Part shown: one piece after another, positions 1-4,796 of the stretch
How the letters are laid out: each line of letters begins with the position of its first letter
How positions within the stretch are numbered: position 1 is the stretch's first letter
Assembly: GCA_011042755.1 (NCBI GenBank)
Contig: DRBY01000024.1
Coordinates: forward strand, 1-9,073
DNA length: 9,073 nucleotides
Source of the DNA: Thermoproteota archaeon
GTDB taxonomy: Archaea; Thermoproteota; Korarchaeia; Korarchaeales; Korarchaeaceae
Reading direction: 5' to 3'
Translations under genes and position numbers: made by a program
The notes under the pieces: model-generated
Told to the model about the DNA's origin: nothing
What the model saw: only the letters and a program-made list of their open reading frames with translations
Databases searched by the model: none

Positions 1-37
1 CCATGTCTACTGAAATGTGGACTCTCAGAGGACACAC
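1..37 (-). CDS. M55 family (DppA-like) D-aminopeptidase, N-terminus only
   Basis: Only the first 12 codons are in the window. They read VCPLRVHISVDM from a GTG start at 37..35, and the gene runs off the left edge. M55 zinc D-aminopeptidases such as DppA begin with a beta strand followed by the metal-binding motif (K/R)hxISxDxEG, and the visible residues match this up to the Asp that serves as a zinc ligand. The next base is G, compatible with the Glu codon expected there. A good Shine-Dalgarno sequence, GGAGGTG, lies at 57..51 on this strand, 13 nt before the GTG; no other start fits in this frame after the upstream TGA. The known role of the family is hydrolysis of D-amino-acid peptides, often in peptide scavenging. 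The gene is divergent from the deacetylase-like gene at 167. The call rests on one motif, so the family is probable and the substrate unknown. Confidence 0.6.
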   Translation of the reverse strand, partial: MCPLRVHISVDM

Positions 38-87
38 CCCTAGGTCGATTCACCTCCGATCCGCTTAGTGGCTGAGGGGTAGTACTC

Positions 88-102
88 GCGTAGTCACTAC
101 GC
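88..102. promoter_or_regulatory. perfect 15-bp palindrome, candidate operator 1
   Basis: GCGTAGT-C-ACTACGC is a perfect 7+1+7 inverted repeat in the gap between the two divergent genes. It covers the place where the minus-strand transcript would start if the AT element at 113-120 is its TATA box, about 25 bp away. Its centre (95) is 21 bp, two helical turns, from the centre of the next palindrome. It is read here as a likely regulator-binding site. A hairpin is less likely because the arms leave too small a loop. Confidence 0.45.
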
Positions 103-107
103 TCTGC

Positions 108-124
108 GGAACATAATATGTTCC
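108..124. promoter_or_regulatory. perfect 17-bp palindrome containing TATA-like element, candidate operator 2 / divergent promoter
   Basis: GGAACATA-A-TATGTTCC is a perfect 8+1+8 inverted repeat. Its core, ATAATAT, is the only AT-rich stretch between the two divergent genes, so it is probably the TATA element for one or both directions. A dimer bound here would block TBP access. It lies 51 bp (centre to start) from the plus-strand GTG at 167 and 79 bp from the minus-strand GTG at 37, so both transcripts would carry a short leader, unlike the near-leaderless genes elsewhere in the window. Confidence 0.5.
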
Positions 125-166
125 CACAAAACTTCCACGCCAGGGGTACCCCACCTGAAGCTGGCA

Positions 167-1225
167 GTGCTGCCCGCTGAGCGGCAGCGGAGACTTGCGC
201 TTAGGCACCTGCTGGGCGTCTCCGGCGTCCCCCTCGAGGAGGTGGGTTCCCCCGACCCAGCGAGGCATGTAGTTGCCTTAGTCCCTTCAGGCGCAAGGAT
301 GCCTGAGATTCCCGTAACCTCACTCGTCTTTGGAGCTAGGAGCCCCAGGGGGAGGGCCGTGGAGGTCCCTCCCGGCGCCACATCCGGTTCTGTGAGGGTG
401 TTTGGCAAGCACTTTCCGGTCGCTGGACCCCTGTACTCGCCCGACGGTAAGAGGGTCGATGCGGACGGGTTCATCGCGGTCTCTGAGGACACTCTATACG
501 TGGGTCTGGAGCCGAGCCTGTCCGCTCTAGCCTTTCTGTCAGGTCGAGGCGGCCCATGCAAGGGGGATGTCCCTCCCCTCGACTCAATGGTAACCCTGCT
601 GGTTAGCCTAATAGAGGCGTGCTTCCACTCTTGGGATCTCCCCTTCGTCCGACTGTGGCCCCACCCCGGCGGGGCCGACGCCACCGCGGTAAGCCCTCTG
701 CCAAAGAGGCTTAAGCCCCTGCCAGATGGGAGGCACTGGCTCGAGTACTCAAAGGTCGGTGGACGCGGAGTCGTGACCTCTCTGCCGAGCGTGGGGGACA
801 AGCCCTGCGCAGGAACAACCTTTCCGTTCAGGCCGCTAGTTGGCGGTAGGCCCCTCCGCCTCTGGGAGCTTCCCTCTTCCAAGCCAACTCCGGCCACGAG
901 GATGTGGGGCCTGGTGGCTACTTCCGCCAGAGGCGGCGATAACGTGTTCAAGATCAGCTTGAGGGACTACATGGCGTGGTGGACCGCTAGGCTGAGCGTC
1001 TCCGTCGATCCTGGCTACGATGGGAGAGAGATATGGGTAGATCTCAAGTCTGAGAGACCCATAAAGAAGCTAGCGATCGAGATCTCGGTGAGACGGAGGT
1101 GGAGGATTTCCGGGGTTCACGCGGAGAACCTAGAGATGGTGAGGCGCTTCAGCGACTCTAGAGTGCTGGTAGTATTGGGAGAACTCAGCGGCTCCACGGA
1201 GATCCGGGCGGGTGTCTCTAAGTGA
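167..1225 (+). CDS. polysaccharide deacetylase (CE4/NodB)-related protein lacking the catalytic core
   Basis: The protein has 352 aa and no signal peptide or membrane segment. I recognise flanking pieces of long archaeal polysaccharide-deacetylase-like proteins. There is an N-terminal alpha/beta domain (1-150). The stretch RLWPHPGGADATAV (162-175) normally leads straight into the THDVD metal motif of NodB. AGTTFPFRP (215-223) and LRLWELP (230-236) normally follow the NodB barrel. DYMAWWTARL (267-276) begins the C-terminal beta domain. Between 175 and 215 only about 40 residues remain where the family has well over 100. The metal Asp pair and the HxxxH motif are absent, so deacetylase activity is unlikely. 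GTG 167 is the first standard start, but the reading frame is open from 83, and CTG 155 would give MKLAVLPAER, a more natural N-terminus; no strong Shine-Dalgarno supports either. The gene is divergent from the M55 gene and may be co-regulated through the palindromes at 88-124. The family link is recognition from memory and the role is unknown. Confidence 0.6.
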   Translation: MLPAERQRRLALRHLLGVSGVPLEEVGSPDPARHVVALVPSGARMPEIPVTSLVFGARSPRGRAVEVPPGATSGSVRVFGKHFPVAGPLYSPDGKRVDADGFIAVSEDTLYVGLEPSLSALAFLSGRGGPCKGDVPPLDSMVTLLVSLIEACFHSWDLPFVRLWPHPGGADATAVSPLPKRLKPLPDGRHWLEYSKVGGRGVVTSLPSVGDKPCAGTTFPFRPLVGGRPLRLWELPSSKPTPATRMWGLVATSARGGDNVFKISLRDYMAWWTARLSVSVDPGYDGREIWVDLKSERPIKKLAIEISVRRRWRISGVHAENLEMVRRFSDSRVLVVLGELSGSTEIRAGVSK

Positions 1226-1318
1226 TGCTGGAGGGGTCGGCAAGCCGGCCGGAGCGCACCCCCACAGGCGCCTCCTGCCAGATACCTCATCCCCCTCCTC
1301 CCCAATCGTCTCGCCACC

Positions 1319-1326
1319 TTATTATA
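1319..1326 (+). promoter_or_regulatory. TATA box of the RAM-tsr3 operon
   Basis: TTATTATA stands out in a GC-rich gap and begins 36 bp before the ATG at 1355. Transcription would start about 25 bp downstream of its centre, near 1348, giving a leader of only a few bases. The rest of the gap (1226-1318) is GC-rich with pyrimidine runs and holds no ORF or RNA gene that I can support. Confidence 0.55.
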
Positions 1327-1331
1327 TTCCG

Positions 1332-1346
1332 ACGCCAATGTGGCGT
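1332..1346. promoter_or_regulatory. 15-bp inverted repeat at the RAM operon start site
   Basis: ACGCCA-ATG-TGGCGT is a perfect 6+3+6 inverted repeat between the TATA box and the start codon, next to the expected transcription start. A repressor bound there would block initiation. It ends 8 bp before the ATG, and the bases GTGATC (1345-1350) that follow also match part of the archaeal anti-Shine-Dalgarno complement, so a translational role for the right arm cannot be excluded. Confidence 0.4.
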
Positions 1347-1354
1347 GATCTGGT

Positions 1355-1594
1355 ATGCCCGTGGAGGCCTACACGGCTGTGAAGGTCAAGCCCCCCAAGG
1401 CCCCCAAGTTCAAGGGGAGCTTCCCCCAGCTGAACAACGTGGTCGAGGTACTCTACGTCACGGGTCCCTTCGACTTCCTGCTCAGGATAGTTGCCGACAA
1501 CACGTTCGAACTCTCCAAGGTGCTCGAGGAGATCAGGTCGGACGAGGATGTGGTCGAGACTGTGACGTTCATAGTCCTGGAGAGGCTGAAGTGA
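1355..1594 (+). CDS. stand-alone RAM (Lrp/AsnC effector-binding) domain protein
   Basis: This 79-aa protein lacks a helix-turn-helix. Its layout matches the ferredoxin-like RAM domain: first strand AYTAVKV (5-11), a shortened first helix, then VVEVLYVTGPFDFLLRIV (29-46) with the family's V(T/S)GxxD turn, helix FELSKVLEEI (51-60), and final strand VVETVTFIVLERL (66-78), which matches the typical terminal TxTxIVL strand. RAM domains form dimers and higher rings, bind amino acids or other small ligands, and can act without DNA-binding domains as partners of Lrp-type regulators. The ATG at 1355 follows a TATA box by 36 bp, so the mRNA is probably near-leaderless. The stop codon overlaps the GTG of tsr3 by 4 nt, so the two are co-translated. 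The ligand is unknown; the link with ribosome modification is positional only. Confidence 0.7.
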   Translation: MPVEAYTAVKVKPPKAPKFKGSFPQLNNVVEVLYVTGPFDFLLRIVADNTFELSKVLEEIRSDEDVVETVTFIVLERLK

Positions 1595-2109
1595 GAGAGA
1601 TCAGACTCTACGTAGTTAGGCTCAGACACGACGATCCGAAGAAGGCCACTGGACTCAGGCTCTGCAGGAGAGGCCTAGCTACACTCACTAGGAGACCTCC
1701 GAGGGGCGCGGTTGTGTTAGACCCAACTGCCAGTACATTTCTTAGTCCCGCAGATAGGCCTGCGGCCCTCGAGAGAGGAGTCGTGGCGGTTGACGCTTCT
1801 TGGAGGAGGATCGGAGAGGTGAGGTGGCCGAGGGGCAGGAGGAGGGTTCTGCCCCTGCTCATAGCCGCCAATCCCATAAACTACGGGAGACCCTTCAGAC
1901 TCTCTACGGCTGAGGCCATGGCCTCAGCCCTCTGCATATTGGGGGAGTGGGGCCAAGCTGAGGAAGTGCTCTCGGCCTTCAAGTGGGGGCCCGAGTTCTT
2001 GAGGCTAAACGAGGACTGGCTCAGAGCATACGCCGGCGCCTCTGGACCTGAAGAGGTAGCCGAGCTCTGCAGGAGGTTCTACAGAGAGCTGACGGAGGGT
2101 GGGGAATGA
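1591..2109 (+). CDS. tsr3: Tsr3, 16S rRNA aminocarboxypropyltransferase
   Basis: The product has 172 aa. Tsr3 (formerly DUF367) transfers the 3-amino-3-carboxypropyl group of S-adenosylmethionine to N3 of a modified uridine in the helix-31 loop of small-subunit rRNA, late in ribosome assembly. Family landmarks are present in order: N-terminal strand IRLYVVRLRHDDPKKATGL (4-22), GAVVLDPTA (39-47), LSPAD (51-55), VVAVDASW (64-71), LPLLIAANPINYGRPFRLST (87-106), which forms the knotted SAM-binding region, and FKWGPEFLRLN (130-140). Length is normal for archaeal Tsr3. The reading frame is open far upstream, but GTG 1591 is chosen because homologues begin just before this strand and the start overlaps the RAM stop as GTGA. 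The stop in turn overlaps the next ATG (ATGA). Reading-frame sequence upstream of 1591 does not look like protein. Confidence 0.92.
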   Translation: MREIRLYVVRLRHDDPKKATGLRLCRRGLATLTRRPPRGAVVLDPTASTFLSPADRPAALERGVVAVDASWRRIGEVRWPRGRRRVLPLLIAANPINYGRPFRLSTAEAMASALCILGEWGQAEEVLSAFKWGPEFLRLNEDWLRAYAGASGPEEVAELCRRFYRELTEGGE

Positions 2110-2534
2110 GGGAGCCAGAGTGGGTCACCCAGGCACTCAAGATCCTGAGTCCCCACGCCCGCGTGAGCGTCCGTGGCAGGAGGGTCGTGATAAGCGTCAG
2201 GTACGACCCAGCGCCAGAACTCAGGGTGAGGCTGAGGTCGGCCCTCCGTCGGCTCCACGCTCCCGGGAACCACGGTGGGAACAGGGAGCTAGACGAGAAA
2301 GTTGTCTCAGAGCTGAGGACTCAGCTCAAGTATCTGCTGACCCAGCTGGATAGGCTGGTAGTCAGGTGGGACGTCTCCCTGCCTTACCACGCTCCTAGGG
2401 AGCTAGTAGAGGACGTCGTGGCCAAGCTGCTTGACGACCTAGAGAGGTCTTCTAGAGAGGCCGAGGGTCTAAACAAGGTCGTGAGGCAAGTTATGGCCTA
2501 CGTCAACGAGTTCTTGAGGGTCTCCGGAAGGTAA
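2106..2534 (+). CDS. hypothetical helical protein downstream of tsr3
   Basis: I do not recognise this 142-aa protein. The first part (1-55) looks like a small alpha/beta unit: a helix, then strands ARVSVRG and RVVISVRYD, then an Arg-rich helix ELRVRLRSALRRLH. A glycine-rich turn (53-58) leads into a mostly helical half with heptad-like leucines (60-85) and two more amphipathic helices (98-138). There is no signal peptide, membrane segment, cysteine or metal motif. The high content of Arg, Lys and acidic residues suggests a soluble cytoplasmic protein. The start codon overlaps the tsr3 stop by 4 nt (ATGA), and it is the last gene of the RAM-tsr3 operon, so a part in ribosome biogenesis or RNA binding is a reasonable but unproven guess. 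Confidence 0.65.
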   Translation: MREPEWVTQALKILSPHARVSVRGRRVVISVRYDPAPELRVRLRSALRRLHAPGNHGGNRELDEKVVSELRTQLKYLLTQLDRLVVRWDVSLPYHAPRELVEDVVAKLLDDLERSSREAEGLNKVVRQVMAYVNEFLRVSGR

Positions 2535-2548
2535 TACGAGCCTCGTAT
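2534..2548. promoter_or_regulatory. perfect 15-bp palindrome upstream of the 90-aa gene
   Basis: ATACGAG-C-CTCGTAT is a perfect 7+1+7 inverted repeat that begins on the last base of the preceding stop codon and ends 5 bp before the TATA-like TTATTTA at 2554. That position covers the BRE side of the promoter and suits an activator or repressor site. It could also serve as a weak hairpin at the end of the upstream operon, but no T-run follows it. Confidence 0.42.
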
Positions 2549-2553
2549 AGGGC

Positions 2554-2560
2554 TTATTTA
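2554..2560 (+). promoter_or_regulatory. TATA-like element of the 90-aa gene
   Basis: TTATTTA begins 36 bp before the ATG at 2590, the same distance as for the RAM operon promoter. Transcription would start near 2582, again leaving almost no leader. Confidence 0.5.
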
Positions 2561-2589
2561 GGTTGGCTGATCTGTTGCTAAGGTAGGTC

Positions 2590-2862
2590 ATGGCGCAGTA
2601 CCGGGGGGACAATCCGGCGCTCAACGGCTTGCTGGGCTACCTCTCTGAGATAGGCCCAGTAATTAGGGTCGAGGAGTCGGATGCATTCCTCCCGGATGGA
2701 AGGAGGACTGTCTCATACGAGGTTCTCCTGAGATCTAATGGCCCCATAGACTTGGTGGAGCTCGAGCGGGAGATAAAGGAGATGGGCTTCCTAGCCACGA
2801 CCTCTCAGAAGCCCAGGTCGAGGGTCATAAGGATCTGCCTCTGGCAGGTTAATGATACCTAA
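2590..2862 (+). CDS. hypothetical 90-aa protein
   Basis: I cannot assign this protein to a family. The predicted order is a helix (9-20), strand PVIRVEES (23-30), a turn with a DGRR loop (36-39), strand TVSYEVLLRS (40-49), helix DLVELEREIKEMG (54-66), a short strand FLATT, and a final strand RVIRICLWQV (78-87). This helix-strand-strand-helix-strand pattern would fit a small ferredoxin-like or ACT-like fold, perhaps a dimer, but no diagnostic residues confirm it. One cysteine and no membrane segment are present. The ATG at 2590 is preceded by its own TATA-like element and by a 15-bp palindrome, so it is probably a separately regulated transcript. The HAD-like gene starts 50 bp further on. Confidence 0.55.
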   Translation: MAQYRGDNPALNGLLGYLSEIGPVIRVEESDAFLPDGRRTVSYEVLLRSNGPIDLVELEREIKEMGFLATTSQKPRSRVIRICLWQVNDT

Positions 2863-2876
2863 AGAGATCTGCAGCC

Positions 2877-2883
2877 CTAAAAC
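2877..2883 (+). promoter_or_regulatory. weak AT element before the HAD-like gene
   Basis: CTAAAAC lies about 35 bp before the preferred ATG at 2913, the spacing seen at the other promoters here. It is short and could be chance; the gene may instead be transcribed together with the 90-aa gene. Confidence 0.25.
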
Positions 2884-2912
2884 CCGTGGGAGTGGAGAGG
2901 GGAGTCAGAGAG

Positions 2913-3575
2913 ATGCGCGTGGTGTTCGACGGCCTCACAACTCTGCTTCAAGATTCTGCCAGCCTACCGGCATGCTACCAGGCGGCGTTAGCTCGACTGG
3001 GATTTGATGCAAGCGAGTCTAGACAGATGGCCAAGGACCTATCTCTCTTGGAGTCCCTGAGGAGATCCTCTGGAGTCCTAGACAGGAGCGAGCTGATCAG
3101 GGAGTACTTGGCAGAGAGGGGATTCTTTCCGGCGGCACACGAGATAGCCTCAGCCCTCTCCGCATTCACGGATGCGTGGATATCAACCGTCGAGCCCACG
3201 CCGGGAGCCCGAGGCTGTCTAGAGGGGCTCAAGCGGATGGGCGCCTCCATAGGGGTCCTGTTCATAGGAGTGGAGGGCACCGGCCGAGAGGCTTCTGAAG
3301 TACTCCGCTCAACAGGCCTGCTGGGTCTGATCGATACCGCAGTCTACGCTGGGAGAGAAGGCTGGCTGAACTCGCTGAAGAGACTCATTAAGACTATGCT
3401 GGGCGGGCCGCCCGACTTTTTCGTGACAGGAGCCGTCGAGAGGGCGTTAGCGTCGGAGCAGGTGGGGGTAACCCCCATCCTCCTCGTCGGCAGGGAGTGC
3501 CCCGTGAGAGTGATGAGGGTCTCCGGGTTTGGAGAGCTGCTGTCTCTCCTCAAGAAGATCTCTTCTTCGCGATGA
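2913..3575 (+). CDS. HAD-superfamily-like protein with degenerate catalytic motifs
   Basis: The 220-aa product has the layout of a HAD hydrolase with a helical cap. RVVFDGLTTLLQD (2-13) matches motif I (hhhDxDGTL): the first Asp (D6) is kept, but the second Asp is Leu8 and the Gly is Thr9. A helical cap spans about 18-92. TPGARGCLEGLKRMGASIG (96-114) is the usual stretch before motif II, but the Ser/Thr is absent from VLFIGV (115-120). A Lys (156 or 160) could serve motif III. FFVTGAVERAL (169-179), where motif IV should read GD...D, has no acidic metal ligands. HAD phosphatases need these residues, so catalysis is doubtful and a binding role is possible. ATG 2913 is preferred: it follows GAGGGGAG (2897-2904) by 8 nt and starts at motif I. 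GTG 2886 would add nine residues. The 3' end overlaps the convergent MFS gene by 26 bp. Confidence 0.65.
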   Translation: MRVVFDGLTTLLQDSASLPACYQAALARLGFDASESRQMAKDLSLLESLRRSSGVLDRSELIREYLAERGFFPAAHEIASALSAFTDAWISTVEPTPGARGCLEGLKRMGASIGVLFIGVEGTGREASEVLRSTGLLGLIDTAVYAGREGWLNSLKRLIKTMLGGPPDFFVTGAVERALASEQVGVTPILLVGRECPVRVMRVSGFGELLSLLKKISSSR

Positions 3576-4737
3576 GGATTAGTAGGGGAGCTAGGGAGAC
3601 CATAGAGAGGCAGGCTGAGAAGCCGAACGCCGTCGGAGCGCCGTAACGGTCGTACAGCAGGCCGAAGGCGAGGTTGCCCGGGAGGGTAGACGCCCCTTTT
3701 GCGGCGTGGAAAGCTCCGTACGCAGTGCCCCTGAGTTCAGCGGGGATTAGAGCTGGCAGTGCGGCCCTCTCGAGCGTGTCCACAAGAGCCATGTACACTC
3801 CAAAGGCCACCACGGCGGCGGGACCGGTCCATCTAGAGCCCGTCGCCGCTATGATGGAGGTTGCGGTGAGGCTCAGGTAACCTAGCGCAAGCGCGTTGAG
3901 TTTACCCAACCTGTCTCCTAGGCCTCCAGCCGGAATCGCCATGGCGCTGTAGACGACGTTCGACGCGGTGTAGAGCGCTATCGCCGTCTCTCTGCTCCAC
4001 CCCAGCTCGACCAGTCTGGACAGTAGGAAGGCGTAGCTGAACTGGCCGAGGCTGAAGAGAGATATGGATACGAGGTAGAGCCTGAACTCGGGAGTGAGCG
4101 TGCCCTTTGCTGGCGGAGGCGGACCCTCTCTAGCCTTCCTGACCTCCTTCACTAGGCTGGCGAGGACGAGTACCCCCGCAAGCCCCGGGACGGCTGACGC
4201 GGCGAAGGTCACCCTGAATCCAACGCGAGGAATGAGGGCTAAGGCTAGGAGGGGCCCTACTACCGCTCCCGCCGTGTCCATTGCTCTGTGGATTCCAAAA
4301 GCCCTACCCCTGAACTCTTCGCCTACGCTGTCCGCTATGAGCGCGTCGCGAGGCGACGTCCTTACCCCCTTGCCTATCCTGTCTCCCACTCTCACGGCCA
4401 GCACGTGCAGCCAGCTCGTGGCTAGAGCCATGAGCGGCTTTAGCACCGCGGAGAGCGAGTAGCCCAGCAGAGCCAGAGGCTTCCTCCTGCCCATGATATC
4501 GCTGATCCTGCCCGACACGGCCTTGAGAGCGCTCGCAGTTAGCTCGGCGGCCCCCTCTATCGCGCCCAGAGCGGCCATGCCCCCGCCCAGCTCCTCGGTG
4601 ATGAAGAATGGGAGGCCGGCTAGGACCATCTCCGTGCTAACGTCTGTGAGCAGGCTTGTGACGCCCATAGCGACTACGTTTCTCCTTCCCACAGCCTCTT
4701 CTTCGCTCACAGACTCGAGCAACTCCTCTTTACTCAT
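3550..4737 (-). CDS. MFS family transporter (12 membrane segments)
   Basis: The product has 395 aa, normal for a major facilitator. About 12 hydrophobic segments form two halves separated by a charged cytoplasmic loop (196-216, with PPPP). Signature stretches include VTSLLTDVSTEM (26-37) in the first helix, motif A GRISDIMGRRKPL (76-88), the loop VRVGDRIGKGVRTSPRDALI (115-134), RGRAFGIHRAMDTAGAVVGP (143-162), and the second-half motif A-like GGLGDRLGKLNALALG (271-286). The GDRIGKGxRTxPRDALI loop marks a widespread bacterial and archaeal MFS group with uncharacterised substrates, often annotated as efflux permeases. Substrate cannot be told from sequence; transport by ion antiport across the cytoplasmic membrane is expected. 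The ATG at 4737 lies about 27 bp from an AT element shared with the divergent prenyl synthase gene, so its mRNA is probably leaderless. It converges on and overlaps the HAD-like gene. Confidence 0.85.
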   Translation of the reverse strand: MSKEELLESVSEEEAVGRRNVVAMGVTSLLTDVSTEMVLAGLPFFITEELGGGMAALGAIEGAAELTASALKAVSGRISDIMGRRKPLALLGYSLSAVLKPLMALATSWLHVLAVRVGDRIGKGVRTSPRDALIADSVGEEFRGRAFGIHRAMDTAGAVVGPLLALALIPRVGFRVTFAASAVPGLAGVLVLASLVKEVRKAREGPPPPAKGTLTPEFRLYLVSISLFSLGQFSYAFLLSRLVELGWSRETAIALYTASNVVYSAMAIPAGGLGDRLGKLNALALGYLSLTATSIIAATGSRWTGPAAVVAFGVYMALVDTLERAALPALIPAELRGTAYGAFHAAKGASTLPGNLAFGLLYDRYGAPTAFGFSACLSMVSLAPLLILIAKKRSS

Positions 4738-4759
4738 AAACCTGCTGTCAAGACTAAGG

Positions 4760-4767
4760 TTATTTTA
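4760..4767. promoter_or_regulatory. shared TATA-like element between divergent MFS and prenyl synthase genes
   Basis: TTATTTTA (TAAAATAA on the other strand) is the only AT-rich island in the 59-bp gap. On the plus strand it begins 37 bp before the TTG at 4797, matching the other promoters in the window. On the minus strand its near end is 30 bp from the MFS ATG at 4737. Both genes could therefore be initiated from this one element as short-leader transcripts. Confidence 0.45.
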
Positions 4768-4796
4768 CGCTCCTCTATGCGAGTGCGCGATCAGAG

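Noticed and set aside
97..951. Long minus-strand open frame (284 aa) across the deacetylase-like gene
   Set aside because: Its translation is low-complexity in Pro, Ser, Arg and Thr with no motif, and the plus strand carries recognisable family landmarks over the same bases; long antisense frames are expected in GC-rich DNA.
1226..1318. GC-rich gap with AGGCGCCT and pyrimidine runs, considered as RNA gene or terminator
   Set aside because: No stable hairpin followed by a T-run, no C/D-box pair and no tRNA-like arms could be laid out.
1222..1590. Upstream extension of the tsr3 frame to an ATG at 1222
   Set aside because: Residues before 1591 are Pro/Gln/Arg-rich and overlap the RAM gene in another frame; Tsr3 homologues start near 1591, where a GTGA overlap supplies the start.
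2534..2548. The palindrome read as an intrinsic terminator
   Set aside because: The loop would be too small or the stem only about 5 bp, and no T-tract follows; a protein-binding site next to the TATA element fits better.
2886..2912. GTG 2886 as start of the HAD-like gene
   Set aside because: ATG 2913 has a well-placed GAGGGGAG and begins at motif I; the extra nine residues look like translated Shine-Dalgarno sequence.
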